DNA from: Pelobates cultripes
Taxonomy: Eukaryota > Chordata > Amphibia > Anura > Pelobatidae
Length of the DNA stretch: 64,000 nucleotides
Assembly: GCA_933207985.1 (NCBI GenBank)
Contig: OW240912.1
Coordinates: 367,792,441 to 367,856,440 of the forward strand
Direction of reading: 5' to 3'
Numbering within the stretch: the first letter of the stretch is position 1; each line of letters starts with the position of its first letter. This document shows, piece after piece, positions 1-11,130 of the stretch. The notes beneath the pieces are model-generated. The model was not told the origin of the DNA. It did no database searches and saw only the letters and a list, made by a program, of their open reading frames with translations. The position numbers and the translations under genes were made by a program.

Positions 1-2160
1 GTCACCCTCTCTCTCACTCTGTCACTAGTCACCCCCTCCCTCACTCTGTCACTAGAGTGAGGGGGTGACTAGTGACAGAGTGAGGGGGTGACAGAGTGAG
101 GGAAGGGGATGACTGGTGACAGAGTGAGGGAGGGGATGACTGGTGACAGAAGGAGGGAGGGAGTAGTGACAGAGTGAGGGAGGTGGTGACTAGTGACAGT
201 CACCACCTCCCTCACTCTGTCACTAGTCACCCCTTTCTTCCCTCACTCTGCCACTAGTCACCCCCTCCCTCACTCTGCCACTAGTCACCCCTTCCCTCAC
301 TCTGTCACTAGTCACCCCCTCTGTCCTTAGTGACAGAGTGAGAGAGGGGGTGACTAGTAACAGAGTGAGGAAGGGGGTGACTAGTGACATAGTGAGGAAG
401 GGGGTGGCTAGTGACATAGTGAGGGAGGGGGTGACTAGTGACAGAGTGAGGGAGGGGGTGACTAGTGACAGAGAGGGGAGGGTGTGACTAGTGACAGAGA
501 GAGGGAGGGGGTGACTAGTGACAGGAAGGGTGTGACTAGTGACAGAGTGAGGGAGGGTGTCACTAGTGACAGAGAGAGGGAGGGTGTCACTAGTGACAGA
601 GTGAGGGAGGGGAGGGGGTGGCTAGTGACAGTTAGGAAGGGTGTGACTAGTGACAGAGTGAGGGAGGGTGTCACTAGTGACAGAGAGAGGGAGGGTGTCA
701 CTAGTGACAGAGAGGGAGGGGGTGACTAGAGACAGAGTGAGGGAGGGGAGGGGGTGACTAGTGACAGTCACCACCTCCTTCACTCTGTCACTAGTCACCC
801 CCTCCCTCACTCTGTCACTGTGTTACCCCCTTCCTCACTCTGTCACTAGTCACCCCCTCCCTCACTCTGTCACTAGAGGGTGACAGAGTGAGGGAAGGGG
901 ATGACTGGTGACAGAGTGAGGGAGGGCGTGACTCCCTCACTCAGAAGGAAGGAGGGAGTAGTGACAGAAGGAGGGAGGGAGTAGTGACAGAGGGAGGTGG
1001 TGACTAGTGACAGTGAGGGAGGTGGTGACTAGTGACAGTCACCACCTCCCTCACTCTGTCACTAGTCACCCCTTCCTTCCCTCACTCTGCCACTAGTCAT
1101 CCCTTCCCTCACTCTGTCACTAGTCACCCCCTCACTCTAGTGACAGAGTGAGGGAGTGACAGAGAGAGGGAAGGGGGTGACTAGTGACAGTGAGGGAGGG
1201 GGTGACTGTCACCAGTCACCCCATCCCTCTGTCACTAGTCACTCCCTCCTAACTCTGTCACTGTGTCACCTGCTCCCTCACTCTGTCACTAGTCACCCCC
1301 TCCCTCACTCTGTCACTAATCACACCCTCTGTCCTCAGTGACAGAGTTAGGGAGGGAGTGACTAGTGACAGAGAGAGGGATGGGGTGACTAGTGACAGTC
1401 ACCCCCTCTCTCACTCTGTCACTAGTCACACCCTCTCTCACTCTGTCATTAGTCATCCCTTCCTTCCCTCACTCTGCCACTAGTCATCCCTTCCCTCACT
1501 CTGTCACCAGTCACCCCTTCCTTACTTCACAATGACAGAGTTAGGGAGGGAGTGACTAGTGACAGAGAGAGGGATGGGGTGACTAGTGACCGAGAGAAGG
1601 ATGGGGTGACTAGTGAGAGAGGGCGTGACACAGTGACAGAGGGAGGGAGGGGGTGACACAGTGACAGAGTAAGGGGGTGACTAGTGACAGAGTAAGCGAG
1701 CGGGTGACACAGTGACAGAGGGAGGGAGTGACAGAGTAAGCGGGTGACTAGTGACAGAGTGAGGGAGCGGGTGACACAGTGACAGAGTTAGGGAGGGAGT
1801 GACTAGTGACAGAGAGAGGGATGGGGTGACTAGTGACAGTCACCCCCCCTCACTCTGTCACCAGTCATCCCCTCACTCTGTCACTAGTCACCTTCCCTCC
1901 CTCACTTTGCCACTAGTCATCTCTTCCCTCCCTCACTCTGCCACTAGTCACCCATTCCATCACTCTGTCACTAGTCTCCCCCTCTCCTTCCCTCTGTCAC
2001 TAGTCACCCACTCCCTCACTCTGTCACCAGTCACCCCCACTCACTGTGTCTCCCCCTCACTCTGCCACCACTCAACCACTCCCTCCCTCACTCTGCCACC
2101 AGGTACCCCCTCACTCTGCCACCTGTCACAACCTCCCACACTCTTCCATCTGTCACCTGT
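1..2160. repeat. Minisatellite with alternating unit orientation
   Basis: About 2.1 kb is built from a unit of roughly 25-27 bp whose core reads GTGACTAGTGACAGAGTGAG followed by GGAGGG. Blocks of this unit alternate with blocks of its reverse complement (CCCTCACTCTGTCACTAGTC). The switches are near 55, 200, 325, 770, 885, 1040, 1140, 1210, 1400 and 1838. The switch sequence itself recurs: TGACTAGTGACAGTCACC is found at about 188, 758, 1028, 1388 and 1826, so the array has a higher-order organisation. Open frames here on both strands translate to simple repeats and are not genes. Confidence 0.95.
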
Positions 2161-2409
2161 CACATATGCATTCACACAGACACTATATACAAAAAAGCAC
2201 ATGTAGTCATCCAGACATGCACAAGTGCATTCACACAGACTCAAATACAAACATGCATTGATACACGGGTCTTCACAATACACACATCCAAAGGAATGCC
2301 GTATTATGAATTATATTTAACATTTATTAAAATGCACATATATTTGGCCTTCAAAGGGCCTGGGATCTAATTTTGCCCGGGGGCCCCAAAGGCTCTCAGT
2401 CCGCCCCTG
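2161..2409. mobile_element. Right end of a hAT-type element that contains the satellite
   Basis: After a short CA-rich stretch the sequence ends at 2393-2409 in CTCTCAGTCCGCCCCTG. Its reverse complement, CAGGGGCGGACTGAGAG, has the form of a hAT terminal inverted repeat. The left end would lie outside the window, so target duplication cannot be checked. The likely reading is that the 2-kb minisatellite is internal to a non-autonomous hAT element. Confidence 0.5.
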
Positions 2410-2640
2410 CTGTGGCAGATTGCACAACCTGCAACTAAGCCATTCAACTGCATACAAGCTAATAATTCATACTTTACAGGCATTCCTGGTGAAGGAAGAA
2501 TATGGAAAAAGACAGAATTCAATAACGTTTAAATAAACACTCCAGGCACCTTAACAACTTCATTTAAATGAAGTTGTTCTGGAGCCAAGAGGCCCCCTGG
2601 TGCACTCTTACCTCAAAGTGTTAAACCCAAGAGGTTAAAC

Positions 2641-2806
2641 CAGTGGCTTTTAAACCAGTCCTCAAGGCACGCCTACCAGTCCAGGATTTAGGGATTACCC
2701 AGTTGTGCCCATTTTTTTTCTTCTAAAAACACAGTTAGACACAACTAGGTAATACTTAAATCCTGGACTGCTAGGCGTGCCTTGAGGGCTGGTTTGGAAA
2801 CCACTG
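2641..2806. mobile_element. hAT MITE with 8-bp target duplication
   Basis: The element starts CAGTGGCTTTTAAACCAGTC and ends GGTTTGGAAACCACTG. The two halves pair as an inverted repeat around TCAAGGCACGCCTA / TAGGCGTGCCTTGA. Flanks 2633-2640 (GGTTAAAC) and 2807-2814 (GGTAAAAC) differ at one base, as expected for an aged 8-bp hAT duplication. Confidence 0.85.
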
Positions 2807-2814
2807 GGTAAAAC

Positions 2815-3880
2815 CGATCTCCAACAGCTTAACAGCCAATGTGAGCCTCCAGCGCTGATCTCAACTCCCACCCGACGGCATCTAGCTTATGAAAAATTCA
2901 TTTTTTTTGGAGTGGTGGTGCTGACTGGCTGAAGGAGGTCAGCTGACACATTTAGCCTATCAATGACTCCCTCCCCATTCAAAAAAACTGGCTTGGGAAG
3001 AAACATACATTTCCATGCCAGTTTTATGAATCAGGAGTTACTGATTGGCTTAATGAATCAAGTAAAACATTTTCACATATCCAGGGCGGCCAAGGGAAAT
3101 GCACTGTAGACACTGTCATTCGCACAGATACACTCTGTCAACACACACACACTTGGACATACACAGTGGCAGAACTACTGCAGTTGCAGCTAAGACCGGG
3201 CCCTCCACTCCAGGGGACCCGGCCACCCTGCGGACCCCTGCGACTGCGGTGCCTGCTGCCATGTGTTGCGGCTTAGGCCTGCACGGTAGAACCCTTAAGG
3301 GGCCCACTGGGTGGCCCATGCTGTTAGGGCCACCCGATGGAATTAAATTTCCAGGGGGCCTGGTCAGCGCTGCATTGCTTTAACAGCATGACCGTGTTGG
3401 GGGGGGGCAACGCATAGGAGGGTAGACATATGGAGGGGTGGCAAGGGGGTAGACATATGGAGTGGTGGCAAGGGGGTAGACGTATGGGGGGGCCAGGGCA
3501 GTTTTCGCACTGGGGCCCCGTGGTTCCTTTTGCTCTCCTCTGCATTTCCTGTGTGCTAGGAGGAAATGTCCTTATGTCGCTTCCTCCCAGCGAAGTGAAA
3601 GAGGACCTGCAATGCTTCCAAGTAAGAATATCGTCAACATGGTCCAGTTGGCAAGATATTCTGTGTCTCCAACAAGACCTCAGTGGCACCCCAGGCTTGA
3701 GCGTGCCTTTCCCTGGAGCAAAGCCTATATCCTTCTAAAGGAGGCCCTGCACTTATCTGTACCGCATTAGAGAAAGTGGATTGAAGCTGCTCTGTTAATA
3801 AAATCGTTATGAAATAATCATATGAGTATTTTGAAGAGGAGCCTGAGGACCTCTCCTCAAGACCTGCGAGTCACCACCAT
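2815..3880. other. Intergenic stretch of repeat fragments
   Basis: No gene is seen. From about 3165 the sequence CAGTGGCAGAACTACTGCAG resembles the end of the hAT element at 8587-8817 read in reverse, so a related hAT fragment probably lies here. At 3419-3490 a unit of about 29 bp containing GGGGTAGACATATGG is repeated about three times. Open frames of 94-121 codons occur on both strands but are low-complexity and overlap one another, so I do not call them. Confidence 0.5.
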
Positions 3881-4660
3881 GGGCGTCCGCAGGAATTTTT
3901 CCAGGGGGGGGCATAATTGTAATGACATCCATGCTTGGTACCTTTTTGACAGTGTCATGAAAGGGAAGGGCCATTATCACATAAAGCCAGGGTGAATAGC
4001 GTTTTCACAACTATGGTGTCAGGAATATATGTTTGTATTCCTGACACTACAGTGTTCCTTTAAGCAAATTAAAGGACATTTCTGGTCACCATAACAACTT
4101 CACCTAAATGAAAATGCTATGATGCCAGGAAGCCCCTGGGTGCTCGCTTTCCTTTAAGGGGTTAAATCGCTCTCAAATGGTTTAACCCCAAAGGCTTCCT
4201 CCAGCTCCAGGTCGCTCAGTGGTATTTGGCTTCTGAAACAGAGTGTCAGGAAGTGCAGATTGACGTCAGGCATGGGTGCCGCTGATTGGCTAGAGTGGTC
4301 AGTTGACGCTCTAAGCCAATCGCTAGTTCCCGGTTCATAAAATATTTTTACTTTTTTATGAATGGGGAGCTACTGATTGGCTTAGAGTGCCAGCTGACCG
4401 CTCTAGCCAATCAGCAACACCCCTACCCAACAGCACTCTGTGCTTCCTGACACTCAGTAAATAAAAGTGAACACATTAACACCGATATTTTTTTACCTTT
4501 GGAGATGAGAAGGTCCAGCGTTTCCCTGCCAGGCCCAGGTACCAAAGCCTTATGATGTGGTGTCCAGAATAAAGTGGAGGGTTCACTTCATTTGTCCTTC
4601 CTGCTCCAATCTCCTTTTCCTCTCCTTCATTTGACAGTCTTTTTTTTTCTTCTGACACTG
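3881..4660. mobile_element. Fragments of TTAA-type MITEs and other dispersed repeats
   Basis: The start at 3879 (GGGCGTCCGCAGGAATTTTT) looks like the end of a dispersed DNA transposon. Further on are pieces of the CACTATAG / GTCAGGAATACA family, with TTAAAGGACATTTCTGGTCA at about 4069. Opposed copies of a GCTGATTGGCTAGAG-type segment at 4270-4420 form partial inverted repeats. Boundaries are not resolved and no coding sequence is seen. Confidence 0.45.
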
Positions 4661-4663
4661 TTT

Positions 4664-5040
4664 TCTATACTTGGCCCCTTCTGCTCTTTTACCTTTCTGC
4701 TACTTTCTGCTCCTTTCTCATTCTGATCCCTTTCTGCTCTTTGCAGACCCTTTCTGCTCCCTTTTCTACTTTACCTTTGTGCTTCTTGCTGTCCCTTTCT
4801 GCTCTTTCTCCTACTTTACCTTTGTGCTCCTTCTGATTCTTTCTGCTCCTTTACCTTTGTGCTCATTGCTGTCCCTTTGTGCTCCTTCCTGCTCCTTGCA
4901 GGCCCTTCCTGCTCATTCTCCTACTTTATGTTTGTGCTCCTCCTGCCCCTTCCAGCTCATTTCTGACCCTTTCTGCTCCTTCTACTTTACCTTTGTGCTG
5001 CTTTACCTTCCAGCTCCTTGCTGACCCTTCCTGTTCATTT
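4664..5040. repeat. Pyrimidine-rich degenerate tandem repeat
   Basis: The plus strand is almost wholly C/T and repeats variants of CCTTTCTGCTC and CTTTACCTTTGTGCTC at irregular 10-30 bp spacing. The long open frame across it (4671-5024) is a product of the base composition. Such tracts can form triplex DNA, but nothing here shows function. Confidence 0.8.
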
Positions 5041-6179
5041 CTATATATCTATAGGCTGCTGCCTATAATCATGTAATATTTTGAGTACAACAACACTGTA
5101 ACAATATATATAGGTTGCAGTCATTTAGCGGGAGTCATATGTCCAGGTCATTGTGGTGGGTGTTGCTTTATAATTGGTTGATTTTTGAGGGTGGGGAAGT
5201 TTACACAGAGCCGAATTCAGTTCAGGTATGTACGTTTTATTTACTTACTCCAAGTGCTTTATTCACCCCAGTAAACGCTTTATTTTATTGGGGTAAAGTA
5301 ACCGTCTCTTCTCAGGAACGGACAGCTCTACTATAACAATGCAGGTAATCGGCACATTTTGTGAATGTCTGAATATGATTCCAAACTGTATCAGCATGTA
5401 TGATAGGGCATGTATCAACTCCCAAAGCAAACACCCCAGGTTCAGCAGGAAACTACAACATTAAAAACATTAGGCCTTCAAATGTATTTTTCCTGCCTTC
5501 ATTGCCATTTGCTTCACAGCAATAAAATTTACAATAATCTGACTTTAAATTGCAATGCATGTTGCTTAAAAGAAGTTTGTGTAAATAATAAATTTGCATT
5601 CCTCTAAATGCACTTTCAGAGACATTACTCGCTATAAGTCATCTTCACCGAAGCAGACCTGACAAGTTTTGCAGATCTGAAATAGAGAGACGAACTGGCA
5701 TGGCCCTTCAGAGGTCATGTCTGTATCAAAATAAACATCATACACAATGTGTCTGCCACTACAAGGCTTTGTCATGCCTTCATATTAAATGTCCTGAAAT
5801 ACATGCGCAGCAATAGCACAGATGATCATGCATTCCCCTGATACCAGGTGACAATGTTGGTATGTTGGGTGATTGGGGCCACATATATAAGACGATGTGT
5901 TCCACGAGAAAAACTGTGTGGAATATCGGAATCTTGTCAGCTAAAATACCCAATTAGCGGCAACTTGTGGTCACACCTCTAGCCAGACCTTTCTTAGTAA
6001 AAAAAATTTTTTAAATCATTCTTTATCTTTTTTGAAATGCTGGGTGAAATGGCAGTCATCTATTTATAGGAAGGCAAGAATTAGGTTAGTCTACCTAGAC
6101 ACCTCTTACTATCGATATTTATTATTTATAAAATGCAGACCAAAGATATACAAGTAGTCATGATATTAGCTTTTTTTCA
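5041..6179. other. Single-copy-looking intergenic DNA
   Basis: No repeats with internal copies in the window and no convincing exon on either strand. Composition is AT-rich. It lies immediately 3' of the protamine-like gene on the minus strand. Confidence 0.5.
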
Positions 6180-6185
6180 TTTATT
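6180..6185 (-). terminator. AATAAA polyadenylation signal of the protamine-like gene
   Basis: The minus strand reads TGCAATAAATGA here, 90 bases after the stop codon. It is a perfect AATAAA hexamer at a distance expected for a short 3' untranslated region. Confidence 0.55.
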
Positions 6186-6274
6186 GCAGACAAATGACCT
6201 TATGTTAGTTTCACAATTGACTGTCAGTTTGCAGAAATTCACAAACATCTAGAAATGATTTTCATTCTTCATGT

Positions 6275-6300
6275 TCATCTTCTGTGTCTGCGTCTGCGCA
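6275..6300 (-). CDS. Protamine-like gene, coding exon 2
   Basis: This exon is 26 coding bases: two that finish the split codon, seven codons (RRRRHRR) and TGA. The acceptor is tttcacatag. The exon is far too short for ORF calling and is recognisable only because the arginine run resumes in frame. Confidence 0.82.
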
Positions 6301-6546
6301 CTATGTGAAAGAAGTGGTAGTTTAGGTACAATCCATCTACAAATTTATTTTAGCATTTGTTGAAACACTATTCCAGAACTACAATAATCTGTTTTAGTAG
6401 AAACTAGATGTTTCTGAACTTGTCTATATACCCAATAGTTTAAATAAATTACCTCCTCCTCTGCCACGTCTTCTAACGCGCCTTCTAACCCTCCTATGTG
6501 CTGATCTTCCTCTGGTGGTTCTGCGCCTTCTTCTTCGATAGGCCAT
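6275..6546 (-). CDS. Protamine-like sperm DNA-packaging protein, two exons
   Basis: On the minus strand an ATG at 6546-6544 opens a frame reading MAYRRRRRRTTRGRS, then AHRRVRRRVRRRGRGG. It reaches a GT donor after 6453 (GGAGGAG|gtaatt). A 152-bp intron (6301-6452) ends in a pyrimidine-rich acceptor (ttctttcacatag), and exon 2 (6300-6275) adds VRRRRHRR and TGA. The split codon G|TG gives valine and the frame is kept. The product is 39 residues, 23 of them arginine, with no lysine, acidic residue or cysteine. Vertebrate protamines are arginine clusters of this kind that replace histones in sperm chromatin. From memory, toad protamines have about this length, and protamine genes typically have one short intron. 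A TATA-like box lies about 70 bp upstream of the ATG and AATAAA about 90 bp after the stop, which fits a very short mRNA. It lies alone between repeats; the nearest recognised gene is NHLRC3, 22 kb away. The alternative, a chance arginine run, is unlikely given the matching splice sites, TATA and polyA signal. Confidence 0.85.
6453..6546 (-). CDS. Protamine-like gene, coding exon 1
   Basis: This exon is 94 bases: 31 codons plus one base of a split valine codon. Arginine codons are mostly AGA/AGG with some CGC/CGA/CGT, so the run is not a simple AGA microsatellite. The ATG context is AATTATGG. Confidence 0.85.
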
Positions 6547-6610
6547 AATTCCTAGGAGGTGCTTGCTTTAGGGAGGAAAAGGTGCTATGGTCTGAATGAC
6601 TCCTGCATCA

Positions 6611-6644
6611 TGTTATATATTATCTTTGATTATGACATGTGACA
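6611..6644 (-). promoter_or_regulatory. Candidate promoter of the protamine-like gene
   Basis: Read on the minus strand, TATATAACA (6619-6611) is a TATA-like box about 65-73 bp upstream of the ATG. TGTCACATGTCA (6644-6633) lies just upstream of it and contains an E-box-like CACATG flanked by TGTCA/GTCA half-sites. CRE-like sites are usual in mammalian protamine promoters; this one is only loosely similar. The transcription start is inferred, not seen. Confidence 0.5.
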
Positions 6645-6815
6645 TTAAGACACAAACACTCTGCTTATAACCTTATATGGTCAAGTGAGTGTCCAGAGTA
6701 TGGTGGCCATTACATAATGTTTTTGATCATATGCATCCTTCCTGAACATATAGCTTGCCCATGTTTTCTGTAGATCTTCAGTTCCAACAGACTGTGGAGA
6801 AGAGGACAACCAACA

Positions 6816-7042
6816 TTAAAGGAACACTATAGGGTCAGGAACACAAACATGTGTGCAGCAGTGCCCCAGGAAGCACATCTAGTAGCCATCTGATGAGTAG
6901 CCACTGGAGGTATCCCTAGGCTGTAATGTAAACAATGCATGAAAAGACAGTGTTCACTGCAAAAAGCCTGAAGGGAATGATTATACTCACTAGAACAAAT
7001 ACAATACGCTGTAGTTGTTCTGGTGACTATAGTGTCCCTTAA
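6816..7042. mobile_element. TTAA-flanked (piggyBac-like) MITE
   Basis: The element runs from TTAA|AGGAACACTATAGGG to CTATAGTGTCCC|TTAA. The ends are imperfect inverted repeats and both sides carry TTAA, the target duplication of piggyBac-type transposition. It has no coding capacity. Internal segments (GTTGTTCTGGTGACTATAG) recur at about 20300, 32240 and 41210. Confidence 0.85.
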
Positions 7043-8586
7043 ACTCCTCTCAGGACAAGGGTTGATAGTGGCTGGGGACAAGCATGAAAACAATTTTGAT
7101 TTTTTTCATGTCTCAGCAATCACAATTTCTATCTTTCTGTTTTAGTATAATCACAAATAAATATTGTTTTAAAAGATAGGGCAGTGTTTTTTACCATACC
7201 ATTTCATATTTAGCACAAATAAAATATGAAAATTTAATTATAGATAAAAAGAAATTCAATTTTACAAATCGAATGCCACTAAAGAATAATATAACATACT
7301 ATAACCATTGCCAGTTTTTATTTTAGAAATATCTCATATGCATATATATACATATTTATTTTTTTAAGTTCACATTCTTTTTATTAGTTGCATTTGTCTA
7401 CAATTCAATATTTAACTTTTTTCTGAGATTATATATAGATTATTAGTTTGGCAATCCTATCTACTACCATTAGGAATGGATGGGTAGGTTTAAATTATTT
7501 TATATATATATATATATTTAAATTATATAGTAATAGTTAAAATGGCAACAGACATTGTACCTAAAAAAGCAGATACCCGAGCCATTTATTAAAGGCATTT
7601 ATATACCATTATCATTTATTGAATTTTAGTATCAATCTCTGCCAAGATTTGTTTTGTGCATTGTTGAGCTCCAAAATGGCAGTGAAAGTCGTGCCCTCCT
7701 GACATCATTAAATAGGCAAACTATCTTCCGTACAGCCACCAGAGGCTTGCTAACCCTGCAATGGAAACATTGCCATTCCTTCAAAATTGCAATGTGTTTA
7801 GTTGCAGGGTTAAAAAGACAGGGGCATGGCACCCAGACAACTTCATTGAGACAAAGTGGTTGTCACGGTTCTCCCAGTGCCATTCAAATGGCTAGGCGTG
7901 GTCATCCCTCAGGTGCCTTAAAGGGGATTTGATCCTGGGTCCTTCAGGTATCCTGTGTCTGCCTTCCTGCCTCTGAGCCACTGCTGAACAAATTCAATTA
8001 GTGTGGTTCTTGCCCTATTTACCTTGCCTTGTCTGCAGCATTAGGGGGCTGGACTACTCCTGTGGCTGTTGTCTCTTGCTCCCTGATTTCCAGACTGACT
8101 TGGCTTGTGATCCCTGCTTTTGGATATTTCGCTATTATCTGTTCGCTGCCTGCCCTGACCTTTGGGTCCGTGCCTGACTACTCTCCTGGATTTGCTCTTT
8201 TCTGTGTCTACATAACCGCTTATTGTTCCTGCCAAGCCCCCATGCACAGATTCACAGCCCATGTGGCTTCTTACCTGGTTACCGTGGGCTGTGATTATCT
8301 GCAAGCGTGAGCTAACATCTCAGCAATATGGACTCCAACCAAGGTAAGCCCTTTCAGTGGTCTGGAGGGGCTATAGAGTGCCTTTAACATATCTGTAATT
8401 TAATGCATAACCTTTGAGAGAGGTGTGAACCCTTAAGTTTTTGTAATGCATTAAGTAGATCATAAATGAAAAATATACAATAAATCTTAATTTAAAACAT
8501 ATACGCCCATTTCATGTTTTGAAAATTTTCCATGATGCTTATCTCCTACACAGCAACTAGTAAGCTGTTGAACATACAGTTGGTAG
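7043..8586. other. Intergenic DNA with uncertain dispersed repeats
   Basis: 7043-7630 is AT-rich with a short TA microsatellite near 7500. 7640-8345 contains segments shared with other parts of the window, such as GCAATGTGTTTAGTTGCAGG and the CACCCAGACAACTTCATTGA type. Overlapping open frames of 87-93 codons at 8029-8310 on opposite strands have no recognisable domain, and I take them as repeat-borne. No gene is called. Confidence 0.45.
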
Positions 8587-8817
8587 CAGAGGGGTAACTA
8601 GAAACCTCCGGGCAACGTGTCTAATTCCCCCCGCCTCTCCCTTCCCCCTGCTCCGCCATGTGTCTCATCCTCTCCTCCAGTCCCTCCATGTGTCTCATTC
8701 CCCACCAGTCCCTCTCACGGTCACAGGGGTTGCAGCAGTTGCACCTGCTGCCAGGCCCCCTGGAGTGACTGGCCGGACACAGTTGCGACCCCTGCGACCA
8801 TGGTAGTTACGCCACTG
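8587..8817. mobile_element. hAT-type element with 8-bp target duplication
   Basis: The ends are CAGAGGGGTAACTAG and TAGTTACGCCACTG, a short inverted repeat with the hAT form CAGNGGNGTAACTA. The flanks GTTGGTAG (8579-8586) and GCTGGTAG (8818-8825) match at seven of eight positions. The interior is C/T-rich and GC-rich. It is non-autonomous. Confidence 0.85.
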
Positions 8818-9180
8818 GCTGGTAGACTTATCTACAAACAGGTCATCGTAGACATCTTCCAATAGGCCCAGAATTGTACAATGATAATATTTTCTCGTAG
8901 AAGTGGTATAGTGAAGAATCTGAAATAAAACTAAATAACTCTGTTATTGTTGTTTTGTTTTTTTGTTTTCCAAAGGCACACTTGAAAATGTATAAATATG
9001 ACAAGGCTGGCTGTCAGTCAATGTAACCATTTAATTTGCTCTTGCTACAATGATCAAGGAAATCCTATACACTGTATTGCCAGAACAGGTAGGGCAGTGC
9101 TATGTAAATCTATGGGACCACTACCTATCCTTAAAAAAAGGAAAGATTGAGAGCATCCTCCTAACTTGCCTTCCAAATAC
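8818..9180. other. Intergenic, nothing recognised
   Basis: AT-rich sequence with a TTGTTTTGTTTTTTTG run near 8950. No exon or repeat family is recognised. Confidence 0.5.
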
Positions 9181-10090
9181 TCATTAAGATGGAGAAACTG
9201 CCCTGAGCCATCAGTAACACCTTAGCTATTGAGAATGGACTCTTCTGTACGCAAATGTGATCCCTAGCCACTAACTGCCAGAATAACTGCATCTAAACCA
9301 ATTCAATTTTCATCCTATGTCTCTGAACACTCATTTCACCTCCACCCCGCTGCCTGTCTCAGTTGGTATTCCCCAGAGCTGTGTTCTTGGATCACTTTCA
9401 TTCTCCATCTACAATGCCTTTCTTGGTAACCTTATTAACGCCTTTCGATTTCAGTACTATCTATATATGCAGACAATACACAGATTTACCTCTCCTCCCC
9501 GACCACTTGCCTACTTTCCTGGAATGTGACACAAATTGCCTCTCTTCCATCTCATGCCTTCCCATTTAATAAAACTGATTTTTTCTAAAACCGAACTCCT
9601 CATCATTCCCCCTCAAATATCAATTTATTGCCTGCATTAACACTTTTCTAACTCAAGATACAACAAAGGCACTTGTTCATGCACTCATCATTTACTGATG
9701 ACTATTGCAACTCACCACTCATCGGCTGTCCAAATACCCGCATTAACCCTCATAAGTCTGTAATGAATGCTGCAGCCAAGCTCATCTTCCTGACTGACCA
9801 CTACTCCCACACATCACGCCTTTGCTAATCATTAAATTGGCTTCCTGTACCTTTTAGGATCCAATTAAAACTGCTAACACCAACCTACAAGGCCCTCACT
9901 AGCTCCACTCATCACTACATTTCCTCTTGACTCAACAAATATATCCCCTTTTCCCTTCGCTCTGCAAATGACCTTCTCCTGACATCTTCTTGTTCCTACA
10001 TTGCCAACTGTCATCTACAAGTCTTTTCAAGGGCTGCCCTGTTCCATTGTCTCTTCCCTGTACTGTCAGACTCTTCCCCATCCTCCTGTA
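9181..10090 (+). mobile_element. Degenerate L2-like LINE, reverse transcriptase 3' part
   Basis: Across shifted plus-strand frames, residues typical of an L2-type reverse transcriptase can be seen: [20 protein letters not shown] corresponds to the [16 protein letters not shown] block. [13 protein letters not shown] corresponds to the QYYLYADDTQIY catalytic block, with the two aspartates lost. Downstream DNA (CTCATCATTCCCCCTC; AAGCTCATCTTCCTGACTGA; AAACTGCTAACACCAACCTA) follows the usual L2 3' coding order. It is dead: frames are broken and the active site is gone. Confidence 0.75.
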
Positions 10091-10339
10091 GCCCATGGAA
10101 CAGCGCAGAAGAAAATGCTACAGACCACCTGAATGGGGACCCCTTATACCACTCCTGAAAAGCCACAGGAACATCTGGAAAAAGGACTGGGACATCCTAT
10201 TGAAAAGTCCCACTGCATCACTCATGAGTGTCATATGTTATTATTTGGCTCCAGGCTTGTGAGTACTTAATCTCCATGGCAATATTGCACTATATATATT
10301 TTTGTGTCTCTTTTAGATGCATCAAGACGTGTGATCCAC

Positions 10340-11130
10340 CTATTGTATGTATTGTATAAGCATGCAGGCCCCAGAACTGCGCAGCTCCAGAGGAGGTAAG
10401 CCCAAAGGGAGACCAGCTAGCAAGCTACAGTTAGCGCCCTTGCCATCTGCACGGGCAGGTCTGGACGCAATAGTGAATGGCCCCTGACGCCGCGGAGTCC
10501 GGGTAGGCAGGAAATTGGAGCTAGTGGCAGCAGCAGTGGGTCCCCTACAGGGCGCACCACAGAAAGGCCCTGTATGGCTGACCGTACATGGGAGGGTGGA
10601 TCGCGCTGCTCCCAGGACCGTAACGCCAGAACCCCTAGCAGGAGTTCCCAGGGGGAGGCTGGCAGGCATGCTAAGCGCAGATCTAGGAGTGGCCGGCGTT
10701 CGCAGTACAGGTCTGCAAGCAGAAGGCGCAGCACTGACAGGTGTTCCTTCAGGGAGCGGTCAGCAAATCTGTCGCTTGATAGTGGGAGCTCCCCTGACAG
10801 GAAGCTAGCCAGCGAGTTAGCAAGCTATAACGGCCGCCAGGGCCAGGATGTCAGATGAAGAGCGCATGTCTCGAGCAGGGGTACTCAGTGGGAAAGTGGG
10901 CAGGTCGGGAGCCGGACAGACACCCTACCCATGTCTTCATTTCCTTACAGATTATTGGCGCATCCTTCCACGGACCGGTGCAGTTCCAAGACACGGTCCC
11001 AGAATGTTGGCAATAACTCATGGGTCCTTGGACGGCAGAGATACGCTTGCAGTTCCACAGACGTTACCGGCCAGGGGCTCGGCTGGTGAGTCATCGTTCT
11101 GGTGATCTTTTACAGGACTTTTCTAGATAA
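10340..11130. other. GC-rich island, probably a retroelement piece
   Basis: This stretch is more GC-rich than its surroundings and open in several frames. A plus-strand frame at 10574-10858 is rich in Arg-Ser pairs (KRRSRSGRRSQYRSASRRRS). An RS-rich frame recalls a nucleic-acid-binding retroelement ORF or a pseudogene, but I see no zinc knuckle, protease or polymerase motif. No function is assigned. Confidence 0.35.

Noticed and set aside
223..729. Open frames of 64-81 codons in the first kilobase on both strands
   Set aside because: They translate the minisatellite (SLVTPSLTLSL / VTSDRVREG repeats) in both orientations, and no start, splice or domain supports a gene.
8029..8310. 93-codon hydrophobic frame as a membrane protein gene
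   Set aside because: An equally long frame lies on the other strand, there is no family resemblance, and the surrounding DNA looks repeat-derived.
10574..10858. Arg-Ser-rich frame as a second basic nuclear protein gene
   Set aside because: The GC-rich block is open in several frames at once, has no promoter or splice logic, and looks like retroelement debris. Unlike the protamine-like gene, the frame ends without supporting signals.
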